A stretch of DNA of 64,000 nucleotides from Achatina immaculata (GCA_009760885.1 CM019719.1:31181084-31245083); one strand, 5' to 3'; shown: positions 22,775 to 35,207, numbered from the stretch's first letter. Notes: generated by a model from the sequence alone, not told the origin. Numbers and translations are program-made.

Positions 22775-22819
22775 GCAGCAGTTTATAGAGGAGGTTATCA
22801 GCGGTTTGCGCCATACTAG
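22775..22819 (+). CDS. RBFOX: RBFOX terminal coding exon: AAVYRGGYQRFAPY and stop
   Basis: Encodes AAVYRGGYQRFAPY then TAG. The RBFOX C-terminus is YRGGY-RFAPY in many animals and acts as a nuclear localisation signal. The acceptor is ctcttcatag. It is separated from the previous coding exon by a 6.4-kb intron full of repeats. The 3' UTR begins at 22820. Confidence 0.97.
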   Translation, partial: AAVYRGGYQRFAPY

Positions 22820-24617
22820 TATTACAGCTTTTCCTCACCAAATACTGTTGACTGCGAAGCATTATCAGAAGAAATTTAAAGGATTTGAAGTGGCCTCCAT
22901 TTCAGCTTAATACGATAGGGCAGGCACAGGCGTTTGAACCGAAAGCTACTACAACAAAGATCAATCTCCCAAGCATCGTCACTCTTGATGAACAGGACTT
23001 CCATTGTTTGAACTTTGTAGGGTTACTGTTACAATGCATTTACTTGGTCCATGTCTTCTGTCAGGTTGTTCTCTAGCAGTCAACATTTTTAGAACTGCTT
23101 ACATCATCAGAAACAGATTCATTTTTCTAGGTTAATCTCACATACTTCCTGAGCACAACATTCAGTGATTATCAGGAAGATTTGATCTTTCTTTTTTTAA
23201 ATTAAAGTGACACTTAAATTCTTTTGAATTTTTGTGTTCATTTTTCTCCATAAATCTGAAGCCACCATTGCAACATGCTGTGGAGGCAGTTTTACAAAGA
23301 TGATATTCTGGCTATGGTTAACTCTGTGTGTTTGAGCAGTGTAGCATGGACAGTGGAACTTTTTTTGTTGGGAAGTGTGAATCTGTTTACAAATACTCAA
23401 ACTATTAGCTTTATTTGGAACAAATTTATCTAGTCACCATGCCTGTGTAATTTTATATCTTTGTTATAAATGCTGTTTTACCTTCAGTGATCTTATTTTA
23501 TGAATTCATTGACACACTCATGTAAGTCATAAAAAAAAGAAATTTTTAAAAGTTTTCTTCATGCCTGTGTTATTAAAAGCAAGGTTTATGCCAGACACAG
23601 CAGTAAGGTAAGGCTTGACTGAAAGTTTTAGCTGCTTGTTTGAGACAAGTGCTGAGATGGATCTTTTCCTCTTCCCTTTCCCCATTTTTTTTTCTTCAAA
23701 TGTAGCACATTTCAAACCTTAAATCAAACTGTTATATTTCAGAATTAAAAGATCAGTACTCATGGTGACATCATTGTAAAATGTACTCTGTAATATTATG
23801 TACCAGGTGTGTCCAAGCATTTTTGTTAGTGAGAAAACACACTTTAGTTGCAAGGGGTACAGTATTTCAAATTTAAGGAAAAAAATTAATTATGAATGCT
23901 CATTTTAATGGAATTTCATTTCACATAGTTGATTTTTGTAGTAGTATAAAATTCATTCATGGTAAGTAGGGAGTAATAACATCAGTATAAGACTGTCACA
24001 AGTGTTACTAAAAATCACTCAAAACACACAAAATGACTTTGTAATAAAACAGCACAGTTGCCATGTTTAACTGGTAAATGACATGATGGCTGTTTTTAGA
24101 TAACGATGATGGCAGATAAAACTGAAGTTGCTAACTACAAATCAGAACCATGTGTTTGCAGCTGTTTTAGTTTTCATGTGTCAAAATCCATTAAAATGGC
24201 CAGTGATATGGTAAGAGGTATAAAACTCATGCAGAGTTTCTCATTTCCTGCCACCACCACCACCATTTTGAATATAAGTGGATCATTAATATACTTTGCT
24301 TACATCCTCTCGTTGATACAGATAGACAATGTAGGACAGTATACACAAGATGTATCCAAGATTTAATGAAGATACCTTTCACATCGGTCCAGACTTGGGC
24401 ATACAAAATATGGAGTTTAGAAATACACATCCCTCCTCCTCTAAGTAGAATATCACCTTTTTTATTTGATAGGATTTTTGTGTGAAAGATCAGTTTTAGA
24501 AATGTTGATTGAACTGCTTGATTTGTTGAATTTCAACATATGAACACAAGTTCTTCCCTCCCCAAGACATCATTAGACAAGTGTAAAATATAAGCCAGTA
24601 AAAGTATTCTTTTCATC

Positions 24618-24625
24618 TGTAAATA
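24618..24625 (+). promoter_or_regulatory. Pumilio-type element TGTAAATA
   Basis: Exact match to the PUF consensus TGTANATA in the putative 3' UTR. A single 8-mer, so it could be chance. Confidence 0.3.
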
Positions 24626-24917
24626 TTCTGTATCATTTTTTGCAATTGTTTACCAAAAGAAATGTGTATAATCATGTATAATCCATGTATCTTTAAAATG
24701 TATTTGTAATTCATTGTTTCACAAATAACTGCTTTTCAAAAATCAGTGAATGACTTCTGATACAAAGTTATATTGGAATATTTTACTTGAGGAAGGATGT
24801 CTGTTGAAAAGTCTGTTCAGTGATGTCCTGGTTATGAAGTTTGTTTGTTTTTTCTTTATGTTGTTAGCATTAGTTATTATTCTGCCTTTTCCCTTTAAAG
24901 TGTCAGGCAGGTGTCTG

Positions 24918-25155
24918 AAAGGTAGCAAGAGGATGTATTACGGAAGTGAAAAGTTGAAGAAAGGTAGCAAGAGGATATATTATAGAATTGGAAAGCTGAA
25001 GAAAGGTAGCAAGAGGATATATTATAGAATTGGAAAGCTGAAGAAAGGTAGCAAGAGATATAGAAGTAAAAAGCTGAAGAAAGGTGGCAAGAGGATATAT
25101 TATAGAAGTAAAAAGCTGAAGAAAGGTACCAAGAGGATATAGAAGTGAAAAGCTG
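24918..25155. repeat. 42-bp minisatellite in the RBFOX 3' UTR
   Basis: Roughly six units of about 42 bp built on gaaaggtagcaagaggatat and attatagaattggaaagctg. Later units are shortened. The frame KKGSKRIYYRIGKL is a by-product. Confidence 0.92.
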
Positions 25156-28100
25156 AAAGAAGACTGCTGTAGTAGTGGTCTGGCCCTGATTTCTGAACAC
25201 TGAATAATTTGACAAGATTTATTCATGGGAGTACAGAAATTACATTAAACCTTTTGTTTTCCGCATAATAGATGAAAGAATTTATTGAAATATGTGACAT
25301 ACATTTGAAATACTTGAAAGAATGAGACCTGTCATTTTTTAAATTTCAAATTTGGGTTGAAAGGGTACAGCTGCATTTAAAATTGAATCAACAATATCTA
25401 GGAGAAAGATGAAAGCAACAGAGATTACAATCTGATTATTAAAAAAAAGCAAATGTTGTTATGTGTGTAAGGAGGAGGATGGTTGCTGTGAAAAGTGTTG
25501 ATGTACTGGGCATATAAGTCAGTTTTGGTTAAACTATGACTGTTATATGTCAACATGATTTAGTATGGGTATTACATGTTTTAATGTGGCTGTTACTGCT
25601 TGTCTGCACAATGAAATGTGGTTACTATTTGTCTACATGATGTGGTTATTATTTGAGCCCATGATGTAGTGAGCTTTTCTAAGTAGCTGTGAAAATCTTG
25701 CTTGAAACCTGCCAAAAGTAGTCTTGCCCATGCTTCTGTATGTTTTGTGTTGTAAGTTTGATCTTCTGTGTATAAAACATTTCACACTAGCAGACCTTTT
25801 CAATTCATGAGAGATTTTCATTCAGATATAACTCATGAATAAATGAACAGATAGGTGTGGTGATATAATTCTTTGATTTTTTATGGAGTTTGGGTCTGCA
25901 TACTTTTTGGTTATTGAAGTGCTAAAAATTAAGTCTTATCTCTTCCATTCTTCATCATATAATTGAATATTAATTTTGTTTACAGACTTATGACAAGATT
26001 AATTTAAATGGATACTGTTAATAGCCTTTTTTAAATAAACATACCTCAGTCAAGATGGTATCAGAATTTCATTTTGTTATGGGGATTAGAAAGATTTGTC
26101 ATCTTGCTAGTATCAAATGCCCTATCTGAAATTTTTGATCTGTATGTTTTCCATATGTGTTTTGCTATGTAGAATTTGTTACCTGTTTGCAAAAGAAAAA
26201 AAAATGAAAATCAAAACTGTACACTCAAATGTACATTTATGATGTGGCTGTATGGAAATGCTGTTGTTTGTAGCTCATGTAAGTGCAATAAGACAATAGT
26301 TAATGTGTTTTGCTTTTGTACTCAAATAACAATCATGAAGGTAAGCCAGATTTCAAGTGTCTGCATTTAATTTTCGCTAAAGCAAACCAACTTTTTTTTT
26401 TTTTAACCTTTTATTTGAACAGATGCCATAGACCTGTTTTGTTCATCTGAAATGTAACTGGAGTACTAGTTTCTAACTTGATGTCTGATACTTGTTTGTT
26501 AATGATTCATGGTTATCACAGCTTTTTGCAACCATTTCTAATTGAGATATTAATGACTGAAGCACAAACTCTTTCTGAAGATTGTAATATTTTGCATACC
26601 TCACAAAACAGTCAGTAGGAGGCGAAATGAGCAGAAATTTTGCTGCTTGCTTTTACATTACTTTCTTGTCACTTTACTCTCTTTTGACAACATATTTGCC
26701 ATAGTTAGAGTTTCTGTATGAAAGAAATGATATGTGTTATATACCAAAGTTAATATAACATGGCTCCTGATGGACAGCCGGCAGACTTGGTTATAAGTAA
26801 ATAATTTTAAGTAAATGATGCAGTCCAACAAAATGAGGAATAGGTCAGTGATTCTAAACTTCTAGGAATGAGTAAAAAATCATGAAGAGAATTTGGATTT
26901 CAATCTGAGGTTATGTAATTTTCTTTTTCAGAAGTTCATTTTTATTTTCAAGGATATTAAAAATTGTTATGATGTGGATGTTGAAATCATGTGGAGGTAA
27001 TGCTACATTTATAAACAGCACTTGAGTGTTTAGAGTAGTCCATACTGACGCTTGGGTTGTATAATATGATGTATGATCAGAAGTCCTGCACTTACTATTT
27101 AGATTATTTCAAAATTGTTTTTCTTGTTTGAAACAAGACCTCTGACTGACTGACATGATATACTGCAGGGAAATATCCTGATATATTATTCTTTCTGTAG
27201 GAGAGTGTGAGGACCAAGTTATTCAGATGGGCCATCATATTGTGGTTTGCCTGTATTGTCTATTGTCTGAACTAGTCTGCTAATCTCAATGTCCTGTTTG
27301 TTTAGTTAAAAAAGTCAGATTTATACAAGTATAAAGTTTAGTTAACTTGCAATAAGGAGAGAAGTCATTTCATTTCAAATACTTTTATATTGTACAAAGG
27401 AATGCAGGACATATTTGTTTTGTTTTAAACTGTAGTTCACTTTATGTTTCAAAACTGGGCTTGTCTTCATATATTCTTCCATCTCTCAGTCTACATTACA
27501 TTACATTTTGTGTTTGTAAACTTAACTGTTACTAACTTTCCAAACAAACTGGGTAATGCTTCTGTCCAGGTTAGATTTGTATAAATTGTGATATTATTAG
27601 ATATTTACACAACATTAGAACCAAAGAATGCTTTAGATTAGAGATTATTTTGTCTGTGTAGTAATTTTAGAGGTTGTGGTTGCTGCATGGATAAAGTGAA
27701 TTACATTCAGTTACTTTATTTCTTCTTCTCAGAATTTGAAGCGCACAATATTTCTGCTTCAGTTCAAAGACTAATTCACTTGCTGTATGCTGATGTGTGA
27801 ACTGAATCTCACAAACATGAGTTACATCTTGGAAGGATGTTCGAGTTTTAGTTGCTGTAAATCATTGTACAATGTTGTGAATGTAGCCAAGATATGTCAG
27901 AAATGTTTGGTACATGTTAGTACTATACGTTTTAATGTGTCATTTTACTACAGTTTATATTTGCAGTCATCTGTTGACAAGTTCAGCAGTTTATTGCATA
28001 TTTTATGATTTGACTCTACCAATATATCAACAGCATTGCTTTTGATTTCATTTGTTGTACTGAATTCAGTGTTATTGGTTGGTTATAATTCACTGTTTAA

Positions 28101-30072
28101 TGTGAGTTTATTGTATGAGACAGCTGAGCATTTTTGTTTGCTTTTTTTTTTTTTTTCATTCTTATTCACCATTTTCTTCCCAGCTTGTGATTCTTTGTTA
28201 ATTTCAAAGTTCTCTGAGGCTGTTTTTTTTTTTTTTTTTGTTCTGAATATATGAGTATATACAACAAAGTGCTAGAAACCCATCTTTCTACAAAGTTTAA
28301 AATGGGAAATCATTTGTTTTCTTCTGGAAAATTTCTTTTTAACTCATAGAATTTAGAAATTAACACGTATCACAGCTGCTATACAACAGTATTCACATTT
28401 TTAAGTTATTGACATAACTGTCCTTTTTTTTTTTAATGTGATAGTCAGGTTATGGAAGTGTTTAACACTGATCTTTGTTTTTACATGTCAGTTTGGTCAA
28501 AAAATAAGGGGAAAAAATCAAATAAATGTCTTCCATGATATTTTGTTAAAGTTGCTAAGACTGATCATATTTAATTACATCAGAAAATTACAATCCAGAA
28601 AATGTGTTGTTATTTCTTGTACTTTTTGTTTGGTTATCAGAGCTGTCAGTGCGGTCAGCTGTTCAAAGCTTTTAGTTGAACCAATATAGTCAGATGTACA
28701 GAAAAGATTTGTTGCAGAGGATCTAAGAATCAAGTGTTTGTGGTACAGAATTGTATGGTACAATTTGGAGGCAAAGTTTCCTTTTCTTTTCTTTTTGTTT
28801 CCTTGCATAAGTTTTCAGGTTGAATACTTACTAGTGTAGAAGTAAAAAAAAAAAAGCAAGGTCAAAGATCTTTTATGTGCAGTAATTCATTGAAATATTC
28901 TTTCTTCCAAAAACACCGACCATCTGTTGTGGTCACCATTTCATATGATATTATGATTTTCTGTCTTTGCATATTTTTTTTTCTTTTTCTTTCTTTTTTA
29001 AACGTATGTTTGATAACAGAAATAGTTGTAAAATAAGCTTGGAACCAGTGCACAATTTAGCTGGTGTTTTCACAGTAACAGTCCACATTTCTAAGACAAC
29101 TTTCCACAGCTATGCATGTGGCAGGATAACATTTAGATTATCTGCATGAAATACTGGAAACATAAGTACTGGCAAATTATTTCTGGTGTTTTAAAAATTA
29201 TAGTGTGTTAAGCAACATACAAAAAAATAAATAAATAAAAGACTTGTACGGACTGAAGAGAATACCACAGGCCGGGTAAAATATGGCACAAAGTTATCAA
29301 AATCACGTGGTGAATCTCAGAGTCCTTCATTCTGGTTATTTATAGCAGTTGAGTAAGGTCCATGGACAAAGAAATCATTCCCCCCCCCCCAAACTGAAGT
29401 GGATCTTTGTACCTGCTTTTAAAAGAACAATGAAGAAAAACACATAGTAGACTTTTTGGCAAAATATTTAACTTGGACCAGCTGAACACTGTAGAGAAAT
29501 GAATTGTACAGTTTATTTTTGTATGTGTGTGCCCTTTGATTCATGATTTGATTTGAGTTTACCATGTTTCTTTTTTTTTTGTTGAATTAATGGCATGGGT
29601 TGTATTTCCATTATATATGAGTACAAATTGAATTTTATGCTAACACTACATTTTGAATATACAGTAGTTGTAAGCAGTTAATTTTGTGTATTAGTGCTTG
29701 ATTTGTTCTTGTATTGAATGATTCCATGCATTGCATGCTTGGCTTCATTTATATAAAGATCCATAACCTAATCACAGTTTGGTATATAATGTGGGAATTT
29801 TGATGTTTTATGTTGTGCATTCTTGCTTTTACTTTTTTAAATTTTTTTTTTCTGTTTTATTTCTGATATCAAATGTTATGTGAACATCGCAGTTGTAGAG
29901 ATCTGCAGCATGCATTGTCACAGCTCGTTAGCCCAGTTCTGAAGGCTATATGCTAGCATTTTTTTTGTATAAACATTTATAGTTTTGGCTTATGGTTTTT
30001 CTGTAATCATAACTCATTTGTCTTTGCACTTCAAGTCCATTCTTGCCTCAGTATTGGCACTTGTGACTATAA

Positions 30073-30078
30073 AATAAA
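30073..30078 (+). terminator. Candidate poly(A) signal AATAAA
   Basis: AATAAA followed at once by a T-rich downstream element (gtttttttttcccc). It is the last good signal before the sequence changes character and a minus-strand ORF begins to appear. Confidence 0.4.
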
Positions 30079-30301
30079 GTTTTTTTTTCCCCTATTCCTA
30101 ATTTTATTCTATTCTATGTCTAGTTAGTTGGTATACTGATGTTATAGGGAAGGCAAGCAATCTTGATGGGTGACTGCTAGTCTGTTGAGAGCCTTCGTGG
30201 GTACATGAACTTTGTTGGGTATATGTAAACAGTTTGTGAGACAGATAATCGGCGTTAATCTTGTGAAGAGAAATAAATATATAACAATTATACTCCATGG
30301 C

Positions 30302-30745
30302 TTATGCTGCCGTGCCATGGAGTTTTAGTGCTATCACAGAATTGTGAGATAAGAAGACCAGCACCTGGCCTAAGTGCTTGTTGTCTCCCCCACCTTTTTC
30401 ACGCACCGTGCCCATTTTTTTAAATAGGTCCATACTGATGCAGGCGTGTGCACTAGCTACTAGACCACGTCGAGCGAAGGGAGAAATATAACACACATCA
30501 AATTTTTCCATATTTTCACTTTTAGTCTGCGGCAATTGTTTCCGTTTTACAAACGCTAACTTGAGCCTTGGGTAAATTCGTGTATGATGGTATATATCAA
30601 GATTGCTGCCTTCTGTGATAGTGTGAGATAGTGCATGCCAAGGTTTGTTTGTTTTTTTTGCCTTATTTGAGAAGAGTGTGAATTTTGCATGAGGAATGCC
30701 CAGAGCTGTGCATGTGAAAACAGCGAGGACAAGTAACATGTACAC
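30302..30745 (-). CDS. 147-codon ORF with a signal-peptide-like start, unproven
   Basis: The ORF begins MYMLLVLAVFTCTALGIPHA: a hydrophobic core of about 12 residues followed by ALG, which looks like a secretory signal with cleavage near residue 16. The remainder is basic (KFTLFSNKAKKTNKPWHALS...) and has no family I recognise. It contains one gap-free open frame but the second half includes low-complexity and GLVASAHA-type residues often seen in translated tRNA-like SINEs. Convergent to RBFOX. It may be chance, a first exon, or a small secreted peptide gene. Confidence 0.2.
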   Translation of the reverse strand: MYMLLVLAVFTCTALGIPHAKFTLFSNKAKKTNKPWHALSHTITEGSNLDIYHHTRIYPRLKLAFVKRKQLPQTKSENMEKFDVCYISPFARRGLVASAHACISMDLFKKMGTVREKGGGDNKHLGQVLVFLSHNSVIALKLHGTAA

Positions 30746-31119
30746 ATTAATTTTTACACAGTTTGCAAAAAAAAGTTTTGAGTCAATTCACAGATGATAA
30801 AACGGTATGGCCGTCGGTATCAGGGGAGATTACTTTGAAAATGGGATCATTGAAAGATGGCGGACTCAAAACCAAAATTTGCAAAGTTCTGTGTTGTGAA
30901 TGTAATGCTAGTACTATGTGACACTAACCATGGAATGTGCATGACCAGTTTGTTTTGATTTTCATGCCCTTGTTATAACTATCATCATCATTATCATCAT
31001 CCCATCTCTTCTATCCCCCATACCCCCTTTTTTATTTTATGTTGGAATACGTTGATCAAAAGGAAGAAATCCAGTCAACAATATAAGACCGAAAGGCTAC
31101 GTTTGTTATTTATATGGCA

Positions 31120-31440
31120 TATATACAGGGTTATTCATAAGTTCGTAAAACGTAACAAATTCCCAACAAATAAACTACTTCTCTCGTGTACAGCTCCTAC
31201 GGTGGGGCGTCCAGGACCAAGCGAAGAAAGCGTGAATCGTGTTAGAGAAGCTTACCAGCGAAGCCTTCGCCTTCATTCCGGAATTTGGTTTACACTTCTT
31301 GATACTGTTGAAAACAGGTGTTGCCTTCTGGAATTCCGCTGAAATTGTCGCTGCACAGTCACAACGGACGAGGTTCTTGCGTATTCCAAAACACACAATG
31401 ACTGCATACGTTTACTGAACGCCATATTTGCTACTGCTGC
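31120..31440 (+). mobile_element. Fragment of a mariner/Tc-like DNA transposon
   Basis: Starts with cagggttattcataagttcg, a typical end sequence for this kind of element, and then encodes TVGRPGPSEESVNRVREAYQ RS, the linker after the first helix-turn-helix of a transposase group. The frame stops soon after. No matching right end was found. Confidence 0.4.
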
Positions 31441-31507
31441 CTCCTAGCGGCAAACCACGGGAGCTCTGCATGCGAGCTTATTTAAAAAAAACAAAAAAAC
31501 TTGAAGA

Positions 31508-31547
<40 letters not shown>
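31508..31547. repeat. (CT)n microsatellite
   Basis: About 19 CT units. Confidence 0.95.
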
Positions 31548-31548
<1 letters not shown>

Positions 31549-31974
31549 GGCACAAGAATAATCATGATCCCTTAAGTAGTTTATTTGTTGCGAGTTTTTA
31601 AAAAAATATTTCACAGACTTATAAACCCTGTTTATATTGCAGCAAATCAATTTTGTTAGCACAAGTATTAACACACACATCATTTCACAAACAAATTACA
31701 AAACCTCGGCCTCATTTTTACCCTTTGACGTGCACGGTTAGAAGACAGTAGTAAAAGCTTGGGTGGCTGGTACAACACGTTCTAAATGAGATCATGCTTT
31801 GTTGTATATTAGGCCAGAGTAACCATCGTGGTATTAGTGTCGAAGCATTTCAGCAGGCAAGCGATAGATATTTGCAGATTAAGTCAAAATCAGAGTGTGG
31901 TATGTCACATAATGATCCTAGGGGGAGAACCTGTAAATAGATGAATGTGGCGTTAATGGGCGGCGCATTACAAA

Positions 31975-33570
31975 ACCTAGCACACCTCTTCTTCCTCAGG
32001 CTAACTGCTGCAGATAAAAAGTTCTCCATTCCTTCCTGTCTTAATCTTCTGTAGTTGATGACAGCAATTTCTTTTATATCCTTTTCTGTGATGTCACTCC
32101 ATGCCAGTCTTGGTCTACCTCTTGGTCTTATTTCCTTCATCTCTTTACATATTTTCATTTGTCTGTTCCCTTCCGTTCTTTATACATGCCCCAAGCAGCA
32201 TAATCTGTTCAGTTTCAAGACGTTTATAATCCGCCGTGATTTAAATAGGCTGTTCAGTTCAGTGTTCTTTCTAGCTTTCTATTCCCCACTGTTGGTATCC
32301 AATACGGGCGGACAAATTCTTCTTAAGTTCTTGTTTTCAAAGATCTGCATTTATTGTTAATCTTTCTTTGTTGTACTCCACATTTCTGATCATCCATACA
32401 CGACGGCTGGTCTTATTGTAGATTTGTGGATTGTTATTTTTGGTATTCAGGGACAGGATTTTGGATTTAAACAAATGTTGCAAGGCGAAGTATATTTTAT
32501 TCTCTGTCTATACTCTAATTTCCTCGAATAGCTTACTATGTTGGTTCTGTTGAAGGTTGTGCCTAGATATGTGTATGTTTCTGTTTTCCTGATGGTCATA
32601 TCTCCAATGATTATACAATCTGGATCTTTCTGTCCCTGATCTCTTGATATCTTCATATACTGTTTCATCTTGGTTAATGATCAGGCCACTTTTAGTGCCA
32701 CATCTCTCAGGCGTATGCAGGTATTAGTGACTTCTTGCATAGTCTCCCCTACTAGGTCGATGTCGTCATCGTATCCTGTTTCAGCTTGTTCGCCTGCTCT
32801 TCTGTACTGCTTTCTTCTGTCACTTTCCTTTTCTTACACTATGCTGAGTATTAATGGGGATAATGTTTTCCGTTGTTTTAAACCGTTTCTTATAAAGAAA
32901 GGTCTCGATTTTCTTTCTTTATGCGATACTATATTTTGTGTATCCTCCATGCATATTCTGGTCAGATTGATTCGTTCGTATATTGTGTATCTCAGATTCT
33001 GTCATAATTTTCCATGTGGTGCTTCTGTGTATGCTATCATGAAATCTATGAAGATGTTATGTACTTTTCTATATTCCCAGTACTTCTCTGCTCTTTGACG
33101 TAGATGAAATATTTGATCTACGGTAGCCTCCCAGTATGGTCTCGCGATTTTAATCAGTATAATAGTGTAATAGATAGTATCTTGTAGCTTGTTTGCAGCA
33201 ATAATTTTTTTTAAAAAAGTTTTCACATTTGCTATCTCATTGCCTGAATATTGGAATCAGTAATGATTGTCTCCATTTACTAGGGAGTTTTTCATCTCTC
33301 TACATTTGTTGTATCATTGCGCGTAGTGTCATGTAGACTTAGACCTCCTTCCTTAATCAGTTCTGGAACAATTCCAACTGAACCCGTTGCTGTGTTGCTT
33401 CTTAGACGCACGATGCTGTCGATGACTTCTTCTACCTCTGTCCCCTATTCTTTATGTTCACACGTCTGTACTTCTTCCAATGCTAGTGTGTTGCTTGTAG
33501 GTAAGACACAGTTTAGCAGCTTTTCGGAATGTTCTTTCCGCCTGTTACATGTTTTCTTTTCATTCGCAGT
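31975..33570 (-). mobile_element. Decayed LINE, family C copy 1
   Basis: Read on the minus strand from 33570 down: ELIKEGGLSLHD, PYWEATVDQIFHLRQRAEKY, WEYRKVHNIFIDFMIAYTEA (reverse transcriptase motifs 1-2), MKQYMKISRDQGQKDPDCII, ETYTYLGTTFNRTN, then MKEIRPRGRPRLAWSDITEK and a tail ending near taatgcgccgcccattaacg. The same order is found on the plus strand at 62.1-64.0 kb. Many stops and frameshifts; inactive. Confidence 0.85.
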
Positions 33571-33639
33571 TTTTTTTTATAGAAGTCCATGTTTTCTCTT
33601 AATTTGATGGTATGTCTGCATCTTGCTCAACATGTCTTT

Positions 33640-33965
33640 CATATAAAAAGCCCAGTAATAAATAGAGAAGCTTTGGAAAGACAAGAAAGTGAAGAAGAAT
33701 TCAGAAAGGAGCTAAACCGTAAGATAAACACAAGAGATAATGAAAATGATAAAAGTACTGATGACAAGTAGGAACCATTATAAAGAAGACAGCAGGAGAA
33801 TGCATGGGAGTAAAGACCATAAAGCGCTGGTTCAACGAAGCCTGCAAGGAAGAATTAGGAAGAAAAGAACACCAAGATAAATAATGGCTGAATGACATGA
33901 ACAGCAAAACAAACAAAGAGAACTACCGTCCTCAGTGTACAGAATTATTCCAAAAAAAAAGCAAC
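33640..33965 (+). mobile_element. LINE inter-domain fragment
   Basis: Reads REALERQESEEEFRKELNRK, later KTAGECMGVKTIKRWFNEAC and WLNDMNSK with frameshifts. This is the linker between endonuclease and reverse transcriptase of non-LTR ORF2 proteins (KRKRRWFNEACREE... type). It lies head to head with family C copy 1. Confidence 0.55.
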
Positions 33966-34139
33966 AGTATATAAAAGCATAGCATAACATGAAATAAAAG
34001 GTAGCACACTACAAACTCGGTAGTAATTTCAGAGCGTTTTAATGTAGTATTTGTGATTAATAATTCATAGTTCCAGCCATCAGTCACATGCTAACCTCGT
34101 GCAGTCCCGGATATTTTAAATCTTATTTTTAAAAAAAAA

Positions 34140-34290
34140 ACGCGGCCTCACTCTCACACACACGCATTCCTCACACACTCTCACACACGCACTCTCTCTC
34201 TCTCACATACTCTCTTTCACACGCACACCCTCTCTCTCTCTCTCTCACACACACATACACACACACTCTCACACACACACGCTCTCCCTG
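34140..34290. repeat. CT/CA-rich simple sequence
   Basis: Mixed ctctct and cacaca runs. Confidence 0.9.
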
Positions 34291-34482
34291 TTTCCGGTGG
34301 GAAAAAAGTTGTTCTTAAATCCCGGCACGTGGAGCCGTGAAATAGAGCTGGGTTTTGGGTTTTTTTTGGAACCGAGTCTTTCCTGTAGCCTTTCAGTGGG
34401 TTCGTAGAACCGATTCCTCATGTTAGTGCACTTGTTAAATGTGAGTGATGACTTGCAAATAAGCCTGATGACAGTCCCTCTC

Positions 34483-34510
34483 CCTCCCCCCCCCCCCCCC
34501 CCCCCCCCCC
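34483..34510. repeat. Poly-C tract
   Basis: About 27 consecutive C. The length is probably unstable or misassembled. Confidence 0.9.
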
Positions 34511-35207
34511 GCGCTTGTCCATGTCTCCACACACAACTGACATTAGATCTTTGGGCCATTATTTGCACATGGTTAGTAGTAGAACACACCGGGTCGCGGT
34601 GAATGAAGTAAATCTAGAATCGCAGGCTTATAACAAAGAGTTTCGTGAGAGGACTTTCTGTTCATCAACGTTAACAAATAAAATTAGCACATTTACTGAA
34701 AGATACGGCCACTGTGGTTAAAATGATTCATCAGTTAACAGTGAACGTAGAAAGGCTCTAATGTTTACTGTAAAAGGAAGGGAAGGGGTAGCCGCTGAGT
34801 GACAGGGCGTGATGGCGGTATTGAGTCATTGACTTCCAGACAAGACCTGATCATCAGACCCCATTCCGTCCGCACAGTTGCCCGTCAGCACACGGTTCTA
34901 CCGATATTTGGAATTGATTTGGATTATGTATTGTAAAGCGGTTCCAAACTGGTACTACTCGGTATCAGGAATCGATTTGTAAGAACCGAGTACTTGCTTT
35001 TAACGAAAGAACTGGTTACTAATTCGGTTCCTGCCCAGCTCTACTTTCCAATACCAAACGTGATGAACAACTTCAAGACATCTTGGACGGTTGCTCTTCT
35101 CAAAGCGTGTAGCGGAAAACCCACCATTTTCCAAAAAAAATTCTTAGGTTTGGATGTAGAAACACTGTCTTGCGATTATATCTGCCCACAACGCACTCTC
35201 TGCTCCC
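34511..35207. other. No feature recognised
   Basis: No exon or transposon identified. The apparent ORF from 34994 runs into the antisense strand of the LINE that follows. Confidence 0.5.

Larger units (their letters stand above)
2568..22819 (+). other. RBFOX: RBFOX-family splicing regulator gene, 3' portion (8 coding exons in window)
   Basis: Gene-level entry. Exons 2568-2621, 8298-8390, 10046-10106, 11648-11825, 14415-14466, 15148-15260, 16324-16390 and 22775-22819 total 663 nt, or 220 codons plus stop, and all join in frame. The product is a nuclear RNA-binding protein whose single RRM recognises (U)GCAUG in pre-mRNA and controls alternative exon use; cytoplasmic isoforms in the family bind 3' UTRs. 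Seen here: the RRM from its first helix to its end, including the RNP1 octamer KGFGFVTF split over two exons, then an Ala/Tyr-rich tail ending RFAPY. Exon sizes 54, 93 and 61 nt and their phases equal those of vertebrate RBFOX genes. The exon carrying RNP2 and the N-terminus was not found in 1-2567, so the gene begins upstream of the window. Which paralogue or orthologue name applies cannot be decided from this sequence. Confidence 0.96.
22820..30090 (+). other. RBFOX: Probable long 3' UTR of RBFOX
   Basis: About 7.3 kb after the stop holds no recognisable coding exon or retroelement, in sharp contrast to the flanking sequence. It is AT-rich and includes a 42-bp minisatellite (24.9-25.2 kb), homopolymer T tracts, a Pumilio-type TGTAAATA at 24618-24625 and four TGCATG (27684, 29113, 29143, 29732). 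Long conserved 3' UTRs are usual for RBFOX genes. The 3' limit is inferred from the AATAAA at 30073; earlier AATAAA copies mean shorter isoforms are likely. There is no transcript evidence. Confidence 0.55.
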
